Shown here: positions 26,353-35,268 of the stretch, one piece after another
Layout of the letters: the number at the start of each line of letters is the position of its first letter
Position numbering within the stretch: the stretch's first letter is position 1
DNA from: CAYXLI01 sp964464925
GTDB lineage: Bacteria > Acidobacteriota > Terriglobia > Bryobacterales > Bryobacteraceae
DNA: 64,000 bases
Assembly: GCA_964464925.1 (NCBI GenBank)
Contig: CAYXLI010000022.1
Location: forward strand, 1-64,000
Direction: 5' to 3'
Notes under the pieces: model-generated
The model's input: only the letters and a program-made list of their open reading frames with translations
Database searches by the model: none
Told to the model about the DNA's origin: nothing
Position numbers and translations under genes: made by a program

Positions 26353-26554
26353 AGACATCGTCCTTCGTACCGCAAAGAAGGAAGAGAATATTCCGCGCCC
26401 GGAGAAACGCCCGACCATGAGAAGTGGGCGCAACCGGAAACCATCCACAGGGACGCAATAGTCGCCAGGGCGTTTATGCCGCATGGGCTTTGATTCCACG
26501 CCACCGATGGATTCAGCGAGTCCGGCAGGCGGCGGTCAAGGATAATGGAGGTTT

Positions 26555-27691
26555 ATGACATTTTCCTCGATCCCGGAGGCACTGGAGGATTTCCGCGCCG
26601 GGCGAATGGTCGTGGTTGTCGACGACGAAGACCGTGAGAACGAAGGCGATCTGACAGTGGCCGCCGAAATGATTACGCCGGAAGCGATCAACTTTATGGC
26701 GACTTATGGGCGGGGGTTGATCTGCCTGGCGCTAAGCCCTGAGCTTTGCGACAAATTGCAATTGCCGCTGATGTCGCCGAGCAATACATCGCGGTTCGGG
26801 ACGGCCTTCTGCGAAGCGATCGATGCGGCCGAAGGAGTAACGACGGGCATTTCCGCGGCTGACCGCGCATTGACGATTCAAATTGCGATGCGGGCGGACG
26901 CGAAGCCGACGGACCTTTCAAGGCCGGGGCACGTGTTCCCACTGCGCGCGCGGGAGGGCGGAGTGCTTGTGAGGGCCGGACAAACAGAGGCGGCGGTGGA
27001 CCTGGCTCGCATGGCGGGAATGAGGGCCGGCGGCGTGATCTGCGAGATTATGAATGCCGACGGCACGATGGCGAGAGTGCCGGAACTGCTGCATTTCTGC
27101 GAACAGCACGGGATGAAGATCATCTCGGTTGCAGACCTTATCCGTTACCGGCTGCGAAACGAGCAGTTCATCCGGCGGCAGGCGGAAGGCTGCCTGAAAA
27201 CGCAGTTCGGGGAGTTCCTGACCATTGCGTACGTCAGCGCAGTGGATCCGGAGACGCACCTGGCGCTGGTACACGGCAGCGTCGGCCAAAACGAGCCGGT
27301 GCTGGTACGGATGCACGCGCACTGCGCGTACGGCGACATTTTCCATTCGGCCGATTGCGACTGCAACAAGATGGTACAGCGTTCGCTGGAGGCGATTGAG
27401 AAAGAGGGATCGGGCGTTTTCGTTTATCTGCATCACACCGGACCGGGATTAAGGTTCCAGCGCGATGGGAATGACCGGCTGACTTTGGTTCCGCATGACC
27501 GGAAGCTGCAGTACGTAATGAGTCCCGATAACCAGCGGCGGCTGCAATATGAGGCGGGCATCGGAGCGCAGATTTTGTCCGACCTGGGGCTGAGAAGAAT
27601 CCGGCTGCTGACGAATCATCCGCGGAAGATTGTGGGCCTGGAGGCGTACGGGATCGAAATTGTGGAGCAGATTCCGGTGAAGCTGGACTAA
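26555..27691 (+). CDS. ribBA: RibBA-like: DHBP synthase / GTP cyclohydrolase II, with altered active-site motifs
   Basis: 378 residues; GGAGG lies just before the ATG. The N-terminal half is 3,4-dihydroxy-2-butanone-4-phosphate synthase: DDEDRENEGDL with metal ligand E28, GVTTGISAADRA, RPGHVFPLRA with H126. The second metal ligand, His153 of E. coli RibB in GGHTEA, is Gln143 here (AGQTEA). The C-terminal half is GTP cyclohydrolase II-like and keeps the three zinc cysteines (257, 268, 270 in HCAYGDIFHSADCDC), but the catalytic EGRGIGL motif is replaced by HTGPGLR (294-300). It may be a lineage variant or a protein that has lost GTP cyclohydrolase activity. No other rib gene and no FMN riboswitch are nearby. 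Confidence 0.88.
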   Translation: MTFSSIPEALEDFRAGRMVVVVDDEDRENEGDLTVAAEMITPEAINFMATYGRGLICLALSPELCDKLQLPLMSPSNTSRFGTAFCEAIDAAEGVTTGISAADRALTIQIAMRADAKPTDLSRPGHVFPLRAREGGVLVRAGQTEAAVDLARMAGMRAGGVICEIMNADGTMARVPELLHFCEQHGMKIISVADLIRYRLRNEQFIRRQAEGCLKTQFGEFLTIAYVSAVDPETHLALVHGSVGQNEPVLVRMHAHCAYGDIFHSADCDCNKMVQRSLEAIEKEGSGVFVYLHHTGPGLRFQRDGNDRLTLVPHDRKLQYVMSPDNQRRLQYEAGIGAQILSDLGLRRIRLLTNHPRKIVGLEAYGIEIVEQIPVKLD

Positions 27692-28149
27692 TCGTCCTCG
27701 GTTTCCCTGCCGGCTTTAGCTCTGGAGGAGCTCTCGTACAGCTCTTTCCAGATGCTATCGTGCTGTTTCCACTTCGGCGTTTCACGGCCCGAGATGGCCA
27801 ATTCGGGCACCTTCAGAGTGCCGTGGCCGTAGATGCAGATGTAATCCGTGCGGGGCGGACCGAAGATGAGGTGCGCGTGCGAGCCGCGGGAAACCGGCAT
27901 GCGGAGGCGGCGGCCACAGGTGCGGCAGCGGAGGCGCTGATCCCACACAATGAGAAACAGCAAGCCTTCAGCAAACAGGAAATAGACGAACATCAGAGTG
28001 GTCCACGGCAGATCGTGGAGGAACAGCTCGCGGCCTGTTCTGACGTAATACTCGGGGAACGGGTAAAAACGGTAAATGGCGGCAAGGATCGCGTACAGAA
28101 TCCCCCCTGCTGCTACGAGCTTCGCAACCAGGATGCCCCAGTACTTCAT
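27688..28149 (-). CDS. Membrane protein with C-terminal zinc-ribbon-like Cys pair
   Basis: About 153 residues from ATG 28149 (AGG nine bases upstream); an in-frame GTG/ATG-type start 30 bases upstream is possible. Two membrane helices (LVAKLVAAGGILYAILAAI and TTLMFVYFLFAEGLLFLIVW) precede a cytoplasmic part with CRTCGRRLRMPV and later CIYGHG, which together could form a Zn site. The tail is charged (KWKQHDSIWKELYESSSRAKAG). I do not recognise a named family. Its 3' end overlaps ribBA by 4 bases in convergent orientation. Confidence 0.75.
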   Translation of the reverse strand: MKYWGILVAKLVAAGGILYAILAAIYRFYPFPEYYVRTGRELFLHDLPWTTLMFVYFLFAEGLLFLIVWDQRLRCRTCGRRLRMPVSRGSHAHLIFGPPRTDYICIYGHGTLKVPELAISGRETPKWKQHDSIWKELYESSSRAKAGRETEDD

Positions 28150-28279
28150 GTAATTCGAACCTACTGATTGGACTCTCACGAAGCGAACAAGGTTCCTGAA
28201 TCTGCGGAAAGTCTTCGCGAGAATTTTCAGGGTAGAACGATCATTCTTGTTGGCCGGATTCTCTTGTTCGCGGCCGGTA

Positions 28280-29209
28280 TCAGCGGCGCATTAGATTTTT
28301 GGCGAGGAAGAGCACGTTCGCCGGGCGCTCCGCCAAGCGGCGCATGAAGTACGGATACCAAGCGTCTCCGTACGGCACGTAGATGCGGACGCGGTAGCCA
28401 CCTGCGGCAAGGCGCTTCTGCAGATCGCGCCGGACACCGTAGAGCATTTGGAATTCGAAGGCCGATGCCGGAATGGAGCGCTGCTTCACGAATGAGAGCG
28501 CCTCCTGAATGATGGCGGGATCGTGTGTGGCGAGAGCGGGATCCGTGCCGCACTCCAGCAGGATCTTCATGAGCTTGATGTAATTCGCATCCACTTCCCG
28601 CTTGCTGGGGAACGCCACTTCCCGCGGCTCCTTATACGCCCCTTTGCATAGGCGAACCGGAATGCGGCGGCGGCACAGATCCTGAATGTCATCCTCGCTG
28701 CGATAGAGATAAGCCTGAATGACGGCGCGGACGCTGGCATGCCGCTCGTGCATGAGATGAACAAGCCGGAGATTCTGATCGGTATACCTGGCGGATTCCA
28801 TGTCCATCTCAATGCGAGTGCCGGTATCTTTCGCTTTCGAGACCAGCGCCTCCGTATTCTCCTCACAGGCCGATTCAGCGATATCCAGACCGAGAGAAGT
28901 GATTTTCATGGACACGGTTGCGCCTAGGCGCTCTTCGGCAATGCGATGGAGGGCGGTGAGGTAAGCGTCCCTAGCCTTACGGGCGTCGGAGAGGGAAGTT
29001 ACGTTCTCGCCGAGATGATCAAGGGAAGCAGACATATGTTGATCGCGAAGTTGGCGGCAGGCTCGCAACCCATCGTCGAGGGTTTTTCCCGCCACGAAAC
29101 GACCGGTAAATCGCTTGCTCAGCGGCGAAGTTTCCATCCAGCGCCGCAACCAACCCTGACGGGACAGGTAAAGAAATGAGCTACGGAGAACAGGAATAAA
29201 GGCTGACAA
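28280..29209 (-). CDS. Proline dehydrogenase
   Basis: 309 residues from TTG 29209. It is a monofunctional PRODH that oxidises proline to pyrroline-5-carboxylate with FAD and passes electrons to the quinone pool. The barrel shows SLDHLGENV, SMKITSLGLD, IEMDMES, VIQAYLYRS, VRLCKGAYKEP, ATHDP, and FEFQMLYGVRRD followed by RIYVPYGDAWYPYFMRRLAERP, all typical of the family. The TTG start is chosen because GGAG lies five bases upstream and the protein then begins near SAFIPVLRSSFLYLSRQGWLRRW, as relatives do; a further upstream ATG would add a non-homologous 55-residue extension. No P5C dehydrogenase is adjacent. Confidence 0.93.
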   Translation of the reverse strand: MSAFIPVLRSSFLYLSRQGWLRRWMETSPLSKRFTGRFVAGKTLDDGLRACRQLRDQHMSASLDHLGENVTSLSDARKARDAYLTALHRIAEERLGATVSMKITSLGLDIAESACEENTEALVSKAKDTGTRIEMDMESARYTDQNLRLVHLMHERHASVRAVIQAYLYRSEDDIQDLCRRRIPVRLCKGAYKEPREVAFPSKREVDANYIKLMKILLECGTDPALATHDPAIIQEALSFVKQRSIPASAFEFQMLYGVRRDLQKRLAAGGYRVRIYVPYGDAWYPYFMRRLAERPANVLFLAKNLMRR

Positions 29210-29381
29210 AGCAACTCCATTGTGGCAAGGAGAGAGCACCACTCGCAATAAGTGGCCAACTGGCGAGCGGGAGGGTGAAACAGAACGTGCTGCCTTTGTT
29301 TTCGCCCTGCGACTCCACCCAGATGCGTCCGCCAGTGCAATGAGTTCCCCGGTAGAGGCCCGGGTTTGCCGCATCCGGGCA

Positions 29382-29390
29382 TGCTACAAT
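29382..29390 (+). promoter_or_regulatory. Candidate extended -10 promoter of the second receptor gene
   Basis: TG-C-TACAAT (29382-29390) has the TGn extension and a five-of-six -10 match, about 100 bases upstream of the receptor ATG. No good -35 at normal spacing is visible. Confidence 0.35.
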
Positions 29391-29489
29391 TCAACCAATT
29401 CTGTTTGGGTTCCTTGACGAACTAAAACACGCCCTCGGTCGCGCAGCAGCTAGAGTCGTGTAAATCATCCGTTAAGCAAAGGGGGAAAT

Positions 29490-32400
29490 ATGTTCCGCAG
29501 TTTCTGCATTCTTCTGGGGCTCACAGTCCTATTCAACCTGTCCTTGTACCCACAAACATTTCGCGGCGGAATCAGCGGCACGGTAACCGACGCTTCGGGC
29601 GCTGCCGTGGGCGATGCCAATGTGCAGGCGATGAATACGGCCACACAGCTTCGGCGCGAGACGGCTACGACCAATACGGGTGAGTTTACTTTTCCGGACT
29701 TGCCGCTGGGAACCTACACGGTGACGGTGAGCCGGGCGGGCTTCGACACGCTGCGAGTGGATTCGGTCCCGGTGGAGGTCGGTAAAGTGACCGGGTTGCG
29801 GCTGGGCATGAAGATTGCTTCGCAGAGTCAAACCGTGCAGGTGGCCGCCGAGGCGGTATCGATCGACACGGAAACCTCGACGCTGAATGAGGTGATTCCG
29901 GACCGCGCGGTACAGGACATGCCATTGAACGGCCGCGACTTCACGCAATTGATCAAGTTGGCACCGGGGGTGAATGGGGCTGGCTCGATCAACGGCGCGA
30001 GGATCGCGCAGAATAACTGGCAGATCGACGGCGCCGATAACAACGATGCATGGCATAATTCGGCGGCAGTGAACCAGGGCGGGGTGTCGGGCGTGGCCGG
30101 AACGCTGTTGCCGATCGATGCGATCGACCAGTTCTCCGTGCAAAGCAACGCGAACGCGGAAGCGGGACGGAATGGCGGCGGATCGATCAACATGGTGATC
30201 AAGTCGGGAACAAACGCGCTGCATGGGACGTTGTACTACTTCAATCGCAATGACGCGCTGGCGGCCAATACGCCATTCGCCCCGAGCGGCTCGCCCAAAC
30301 CGAAACTAAAGAACAACCAATTCGGTGGATCGTTGGGCGGCCCCATTGTCCACGACAAGCTGTTTTACTTCCTGACCTATGAGCGCCAGAAATTCATTGT
30401 GGGCAATGGCACTAGCGCAACTGAGCCATCGGCGGCCTGGGTGGCCCAAGCGACGGGAGTGTTGAATAAGTACGGCGTGCCTGTGAACCCGGTAGCGACG
30501 AACCTGCTGTCCTTCTGGCCGGCGCGCGGGCGGACGGGACCGGCGACTACGAACAACTTCTTCAGCTCCGACAACAGCGATAACTATAGCGACAACGGGA
30601 TCGGGAAGATTGACTACACGATTAACTCGAAGAACAACCTGGCGTTCCGGTACTTCGTGGGAACGGGCGCGCAGACAGCGCCGGTAGGCTCTCCATATCT
30701 GGACTACTATCAGGTTGCGCCAAGCCGGATGCACAACTTTTCGCTGGTCTATAACAGCGTAATCACGCCGAGATTCGTTAGCCAGACGCTGTTGGGAGTG
30801 AATTACTTCAAGCAGACGTTCAACGACTTCAACACCGGCTTTAATCCGGTAGCGGCAGGGCTGAACACGGGCGTGACGAATCCGGGTTTGTTGGGCTCGC
30901 CCGATATCGCGATCAGCGGCTTTGACGAGATCGGTCTTACGCCTCCGCTGGGCCGAATCGACACGACGGGACACATCACACAGACGCTGAGCTATACGTC
31001 GGGACGGCATCAGTACCGATTCGGCGGTGAATACCGGAAGGCCCGACTGGACGTGTTCTATCAGCGGAACGCACGAGGAACCTTTTCTTTCGACGGGACG
31101 CAGGGACCCTGGGCGAATGATTCTGGCGTCACGGACAACCTTAAGAGCCTTGGCGATTTTCTGGCCGGCTTCGTGTCATCTTCGTCGATTCAAGTTGGCC
31201 AGATGCAGGACGACTATTACATGAACTCCGGGGCGGTCTACGCACAGGATACGTTCAAAGTGAATCCGAACCTGACGCTGAACTACGGGGTGCGGTGGGA
31301 ATACTTCGGGCCCTTCTACGACGAGAGCCACCGGTTCTCCGTGTTCATTCCCAGCAAGGGTGGAATCAACTTCGTGGGCAAGGATATCGATTCGCTGTAT
31401 CCGACGCGGCATAACAACTTCGCACCGCGGTTCGGATTTGCGTACACACCGGGAACGAACAGCCGGCTGGTACTGCGCGGCTCTTACGGAATCTACTACG
31501 ATTCGCCGAACCTGAATGCGTTTGGCGACAACCGGCCGCCGAATTCGGGGGCAACGGGGCTGATCTACAATCCAGCAGGGCCGAACCCGATATTCTCGAC
31601 GACGCGCGCGAACTACACGATCGTTCCGAACCAGCCGGTGTTCGGCAATCCAACTCTGCCCCCGGGACCGTATGGAGTGTTTTCGGTGGACCAAGGATTC
31701 AAGAACGCATCGCTTCAGAACTATTCGCTCAACCTTCAATACCAGATCAGCAGCGGAGTGGTGGGAGAAATCGGCTACGTAGGCAGCATGGGACACCATT
31801 TGCTAGACGTTCTGGACATCAACATGGCGCCGCCTTCGACGCTGGGCACGGCGGCGACTCGCGCGGCGCAGAATAAGCTGCGTCCGTACTATTCGCAGTT
31901 TCCGAACTTCGCGACGATCAACCAGGTGGGCAGCGGCGCAAATTCGCACTACAACGGCATGATCGCGAGCATACGGTCGAACGCGTGGCGCGGGTTGACC
32001 TCAAAGTTCTCGTACACGCTCGGGCATTCGATGGATGATGCGTCGGCGGTGCGCGGGCAGACACCGACGAACAGCCGCGACCTGCGGTTCGATTATGGCG
32101 ATTCGGGTTACGATGTACGCCACACGTTCACGAGCTATATCACCTATGATCTGCCGGCGCCTGCCAGCGGTCCGAGGCGGCTGCTCAAGGGATGGCAGCT
32201 CAATTCGCTGATGGCCTTCTATAGTGGCCTTCCGTTTACGGTCACGGCGGGTAAGAACATTAGCGGAACGTTCGAGAATAAGGATCGCGTGGACGTAGTC
32301 GGCGATCCTTTCAGCGGCCTGAACCACTCATTGACAAACGGCTACGTGCAATGGCTGAATAAAGCTGCCTTTGCGCTGCCGGCCCCGGGAACCTTCGGGA

Positions 32401-32672
32401 ACGAAAAGCGGAACCAGTTCCGCGGCCCTGGATTCTCCGATGTGGATTTCTCGATTTTCAAGAACACTCCGATCACGGAACGTGTGTCGTCGCAGTTCCG
32501 TGTAGAGATGTTCAATATCTTCAACCGGCGGAACCTGCCGGTGCCGAATGGGAATTTCAGTTCGGGCAGCTTCGGACGGATCTCCGATACGATCGGCGAT
32601 TACAACGGAGCAACTGGGATCGGGGCCGGGGAACCTTTCAACGTGCAGCTTGCGTTGAAGATCGTGTTCTGA
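29490..32672 (+). CDS. TonB-dependent receptor with carboxypeptidase-regulatory-like (Oar-type) domain
   Basis: 1060 residues, preceded by GGGGG before the ATG. A signal peptide (FCILLGLTVLFNLSLYPQ) is followed by a CarboxypepD_reg domain (GGISGTVTDASGAAVGDANV ... YTVTVSRAGFDTLRV), a plug (VQDMPLNGRDFTQLIKLAPGVNG, QIDGADNNDAW, AGRNGGGSINMVIKSGTN) and a long barrel ending in LALKIVF. It is a paralogue of the receptor at 1.7-4.7 kb but in the subgroup with a longer barrel. The probable role is high-affinity uptake across the outer membrane with TonB energy; no substrate can be named. No neighbouring SusD-like or TonB gene is present. Confidence 0.93.
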   Translation: MFRSFCILLGLTVLFNLSLYPQTFRGGISGTVTDASGAAVGDANVQAMNTATQLRRETATTNTGEFTFPDLPLGTYTVTVSRAGFDTLRVDSVPVEVGKVTGLRLGMKIASQSQTVQVAAEAVSIDTETSTLNEVIPDRAVQDMPLNGRDFTQLIKLAPGVNGAGSINGARIAQNNWQIDGADNNDAWHNSAAVNQGGVSGVAGTLLPIDAIDQFSVQSNANAEAGRNGGGSINMVIKSGTNALHGTLYYFNRNDALAANTPFAPSGSPKPKLKNNQFGGSLGGPIVHDKLFYFLTYERQKFIVGNGTSATEPSAAWVAQATGVLNKYGVPVNPVATNLLSFWPARGRTGPATTNNFFSSDNSDNYSDNGIGKIDYTINSKNNLAFRYFVGTGAQTAPVGSPYLDYYQVAPSRMHNFSLVYNSVITPRFVSQTLLGVNYFKQTFNDFNTGFNPVAAGLNTGVTNPGLLGSPDIAISGFDEIGLTPPLGRIDTTGHITQTLSYTSGRHQYRFGGEYRKARLDVFYQRNARGTFSFDGTQGPWANDSGVTDNLKSLGDFLAGFVSSSSIQVGQMQDDYYMNSGAVYAQDTFKVNPNLTLNYGVRWEYFGPFYDESHRFSVFIPSKGGINFVGKDIDSLYPTRHNNFAPRFGFAYTPGTNSRLVLRGSYGIYYDSPNLNAFGDNRPPNSGATGLIYNPAGPNPIFSTTRANYTIVPNQPVFGNPTLPPGPYGVFSVDQGFKNASLQNYSLNLQYQISSGVVGEIGYVGSMGHHLLDVLDINMAPPSTLGTAATRAAQNKLRPYYSQFPNFATINQVGSGANSHYNGMIASIRSNAWRGLTSKFSYTLGHSMDDASAVRGQTPTNSRDLRFDYGDSGYDVRHTFTSYITYDLPAPASGPRRLLKGWQLNSLMAFYSGLPFTVTAGKNISGTFENKDRVDVVGDPFSGLNHSLTNGYVQWLNKAAFALPAPGTFGNEKRNQFRGPGFSDVDFSIFKNTPITERVSSQFRVEMFNIFNRRNLPVPNGNFSSGSFGRISDTIGDYNGATGIGAGEPFNVQLALKIVF

Positions 32673-32684
32673 GATGAAATCGAT

Positions 32685-32945
32685 TCATTGCCCGGTGACC
32701 GTAAGCACGCGGTCCGTTTCCGCGGTTGAGGTACACGCACTGGACCACTGATCGCTCGCGATGCCCGCTTTTGCAGTGATGTCCTGAAACTTGCCGTTGC
32801 CGAGGTTGCGGCAGAGCCGGTTCGCATTGACTCCAGCTACAAACAGATCGATGTTGCCATCGATATCGAAGTCGCCTGCGGCTGCGCCGATGGAGAGATG
32901 GCGATTTCGTTTCAGCTCGCGCAGGCGTATTGTGCGACCGGGCAA
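32685..32945 (-). pseudogene. FG-GAP/CRTAC1 (ASPIC-UnbV type) repeat protein fragment
   Basis: The minus-strand frame reads HLSIGAAAGDFDIDGNIDL followed by FVAGVNANRLCRNLGNGKF and QDITAKAGIASDQWS, one full FG-GAP repeat with its DxDxDG calcium loop, as in CRTAC1/UnbV proteins. It then loses the frame; a second frame just beyond holds VYLNRGNG, again typical of these repeats. There is no start region and no rest of the protein, so this is a decayed remnant. Confidence 0.65.
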
Positions 32946-33010
32946 GTGACCAAAGGCGAGGCGGCACTGGCGAGACAGAGGGAATTACTGCGAGTTCGGG
33001 AAGGCGGGAC
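32895..33010 (+). pseudogene. TPR-motif fragment
   Basis: The plus-strand frame reads ISFQLAQAYCATGQVTKGEAA-type helices continuing LARQRELLR, which matches the last helical pair of a TPR domain. It has no plausible start and degenerates within ~35 codons. It abuts the antisense FG-GAP fragment. TPR and CRTAC1 modules often sit in one protein in these bacteria, so the two pieces may derive from a rearranged gene. Confidence 0.4.
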
Positions 33011-33291
33011 CATTCGCACAACTGATTTATATCGGATGGACTCAATCGGGCATCCGGATGCATCCAGACCAACACGCTCCAATGGGCGCCGGAAGCTCGG
33101 CTCGCGCAGCCCGCGAACCCGAAGTGGGATAGCGCGGCTTCAGCTTTTCCTGTTCGTAGCCAGTTGCCTTTCGAACTAGTTTGGCGGCGCTTCCCGAAGT
33201 GGTCAACGACGCGCTGCAGGAGAGTGGCGCTCCATGTCGGCCATCGCCGTTAGCGGGTCAAGTGATGGGCAGGGTTGACCGTTGCAGTCCT
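33011..33291. other. Interval without recognisable gene
   Basis: About 280 bases between the TPR fragment and the cytochrome gene. No frame shows a domain or a ribosome-binding site. Probably further debris. Confidence 0.4.
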
Positions 33292-34554
33292 CTAATGTGT
33301 ATCGATCGGAATGGACGTTCGGTACATCTGCGTCTGGTCATCCACGAATGCCCGATCGTTGTAACGGTTCAGATCGTACACGAGCTTCGCTCGAAAAGTG
33401 TAGCTCCCGGGCGGAACGTTCGGCGTCCAGGAAAGGACTCGGTCCTCGCCGGCGCGCACCGGCGCTTCATGTGGGCCCTGCGCGTCCGCCTGCATTGCGG
33501 CGACGGCGTCAGGCAGCGAGCGATCCGCGTCGAGAAAGCTGCGATCGTCCGGCCGGTTGCCGTACCAGGGCGCGAACATCCATTCTGTCGAGGCGACCAC
33601 AGCCCCGCCGCCGTCCACAATTTCCGCTGTTAGATAGACCGCCCGTCGATTGGAGCCCGTCGGCACGGAATGGCCTGCGGCCACGTTGCTGATGTGAAGC
33701 GCAAGTTGCGTCGGGTTCGCTGTCGAGGATGCCTGCATCAAGGTGACCGTAAGGCCCTCACCAACTCGCTTCTCCGAGTGGTCGCCTGTCCAAAGGTGCC
33801 GGCCTACAAGTCGCGCCGGGACATCATAGAGCTCCGCCAGCGGACGAACCGTGCGCGGCATGTGGCAATCCTGACAGTGCTGGTTTCCCAAACCTACATT
33901 AAAGAAATCATCCCGCCACTCATAGAACGTCTGCGTCTGCTTCCCAACCACCCGTGGGCCTTTGGAGTGGCAGTAAGCACAGGCAGCCGAGGTGCGCATC
34001 GCCGGGTCCGCGACGCTCTCGTGCGGGGCAGGGGCTCCGTACGAGCCGCGAATCTTGCCGTCCGGCGTCAGATGACAACTGGCACAGGTCACGCCCACCG
34101 ATTCACGGCTGAGGGTGCGAGGAGTTGGCGCATTGATCACCGGCGTATTGATATCCGGGAGAGTGAAGGCTTCCGGGTAATGGCAGACGTTGCAGGACGC
34201 GCCTCCGTTTTCCACCTCGCGCGCGCGGATCGCCCATGGGTCGACCCCCGCGGCGTGGTGCGCCGATGCCGTCTTGGGCATATCGGCCGGTAGCGTCATG
34301 GGGCTCTCATCGAGCGACTTCAGAATCATGGGTTTCCACACGGCATCCGTGCCCACACCGAAAGCATGCTCCTGGTAAATGGATGCATGACAGACCCCGC
34401 AGAATTCTGAGGTCGTTGCGGCGCCGTATGACCAGAAGATCGGAGGCTCAGCCCGGGGATCTTTTTTCTTCGGCGTGTCGGCCGCGAACAGCAGCGGAGC
34501 CAACAGCGCAACACAAACACCAATTCGGAATCGATAATGGATGGTTCTGTTCAT
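33292..34554 (-). CDS. Periplasmic five-heme c-type cytochrome (cytochrome c554-like)
   Basis: 420 residues from ATG 34554, which has GGGGA shortly upstream. A signal peptide (FRIGVCVALLAPLLFAAD) directs export. Five CxxCH heme motifs are present: CGVCH, CNVCH, CASCH, CAYCH and CQDCH, with further free histidines (EHAFG, AHHAAG, PHESV, GDHSEKR, AGHSVPTG) as possible distal ligands. The C-terminal third (TLMQASSTANPTQLALHISNVAAGHSVPTG...) is a beta-rich domain found in several multiheme proteins. It probably carries electrons in a periplasmic respiratory or reductase chain; the partner is unknown because both flanks are gene debris. Confidence 0.9.
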   Translation of the reverse strand: MNRTIHYRFRIGVCVALLAPLLFAADTPKKKDPRAEPPIFWSYGAATTSEFCGVCHASIYQEHAFGVGTDAVWKPMILKSLDESPMTLPADMPKTASAHHAAGVDPWAIRAREVENGGASCNVCHYPEAFTLPDINTPVINAPTPRTLSRESVGVTCASCHLTPDGKIRGSYGAPAPHESVADPAMRTSAACAYCHSKGPRVVGKQTQTFYEWRDDFFNVGLGNQHCQDCHMPRTVRPLAELYDVPARLVGRHLWTGDHSEKRVGEGLTVTLMQASSTANPTQLALHISNVAAGHSVPTGSNRRAVYLTAEIVDGGGAVVASTEWMFAPWYGNRPDDRSFLDADRSLPDAVAAMQADAQGPHEAPVRAGEDRVLSWTPNVPPGSYTFRAKLVYDLNRYNDRAFVDDQTQMYRTSIPIDTH

Positions 34555-34990
34555 CTTTTTCCCCGACCGACGAACTGCGACTCTTTTCCCCCGCAAGTAG
34601 GAGGTCGCGACATCAATCCTTGCAAACCCGCAGCCGGCATCCCGTAGCAGTCCCCCGTCAGGACCGTCGACCCGGTAATCGGGAACAATGCGCCAAGCCC
34701 GGCCATTCCAGGCGAGAACTCACCGCATCACTAGCACCTCCCCGGCCAGACGGTTTTGAGGCATCAGGGGCTGGAATTATGAACAATGCGGGGCGGGCGT
34801 TCGCTGGCCGCTGCGCGAATTCACGCATCCCCGATTACGACCTGCGTGATACACCCAATCGCCACCGATGGAGGAACAGCGCAGAAAGCGTATCGTTCGA
34901 CATCACCTCCGCTGCCTGGGCCGGCTGGGAATTTCGACGGGGCCGAAAAGAATCTCCGCAGACGGAGTCTCCGCTAAACCTGGACGCCCG
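34555..34990. other. Non-coding interval upstream of the cytochrome gene
   Basis: Contains the leader of the minus-strand cytochrome gene and about 400 bases with no supported gene. Frames are open by composition only. It borders an ISL3 transposase remnant and may be part of that element's debris. Confidence 0.4.
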
Positions 34991-35240
34991 AGCAAGGCAA
35001 AAGTGCCGAAGCCGGAGGCGGCTAATTATTTTCGGAGCAAACCGCTGCCACCGCTTCAAGGGTTTTGTCTACGAGCACGCCCACTTCAGTGCCGACAAGA
35101 AGAGGATCGAAGTGGCCGTGCGAGCACGCAAGAGTTCGGCCGCAGTCTGCTCGCGCTGCCATTTGCCAGCACGCGGTTACGACCAGCTCGCCGAACGGCG
35201 CTTCGAGTTCATTCCCCTGTCGGGGAGTTGCTGGCAATTT
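34991..35240 (+). pseudogene. ISL3-family transposase, N-terminal remnant
   Basis: The plus-strand frame holds NRCHRFKGFVYEHAHFSADK then KRIEVAVRARKSSAAVCSRC and HLPARGYDQLAERRFEFIPL. This is the N-terminal zinc-finger region of ISL3 transposases (strand-rich start, CxxC, then YDQLxxRRFEFxPLWG). After IPL the family match stops where WG and the second CxxC should follow, and a stop codon comes within 13 codons. The catalytic DDE domain is absent and no terminal inverted repeats were recognised. Confidence 0.7.
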
Positions 35241-35268
35241 CTGAGAATGCTCTAAAAGCTGCGGGTAG

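Noticed and set aside
26353..26554. FMN riboswitch before ribBA
   Set aside because: The conserved RFN-element segments are not present in this interval.
28230..28280. GGCCG/CGGCC hairpin after proline dehydrogenase as terminator
   Set aside because: The stem is only 5 bp and no U-tract follows on the relevant strand.
29216..29231. Sigma-54-like TGGCA...GC upstream of the second receptor
   Set aside because: GG/GC spacing is right, but the -12 element lacks TT and the -24 element has a further mismatch. The extended -10 at 29382 is a better candidate.
34236..35037. Open plus-strand frame leading into the ISL3 remnant
   Set aside because: It runs antisense through the cytochrome 5' end and only becomes transposase-like after about 35037; the earlier part has no family features.
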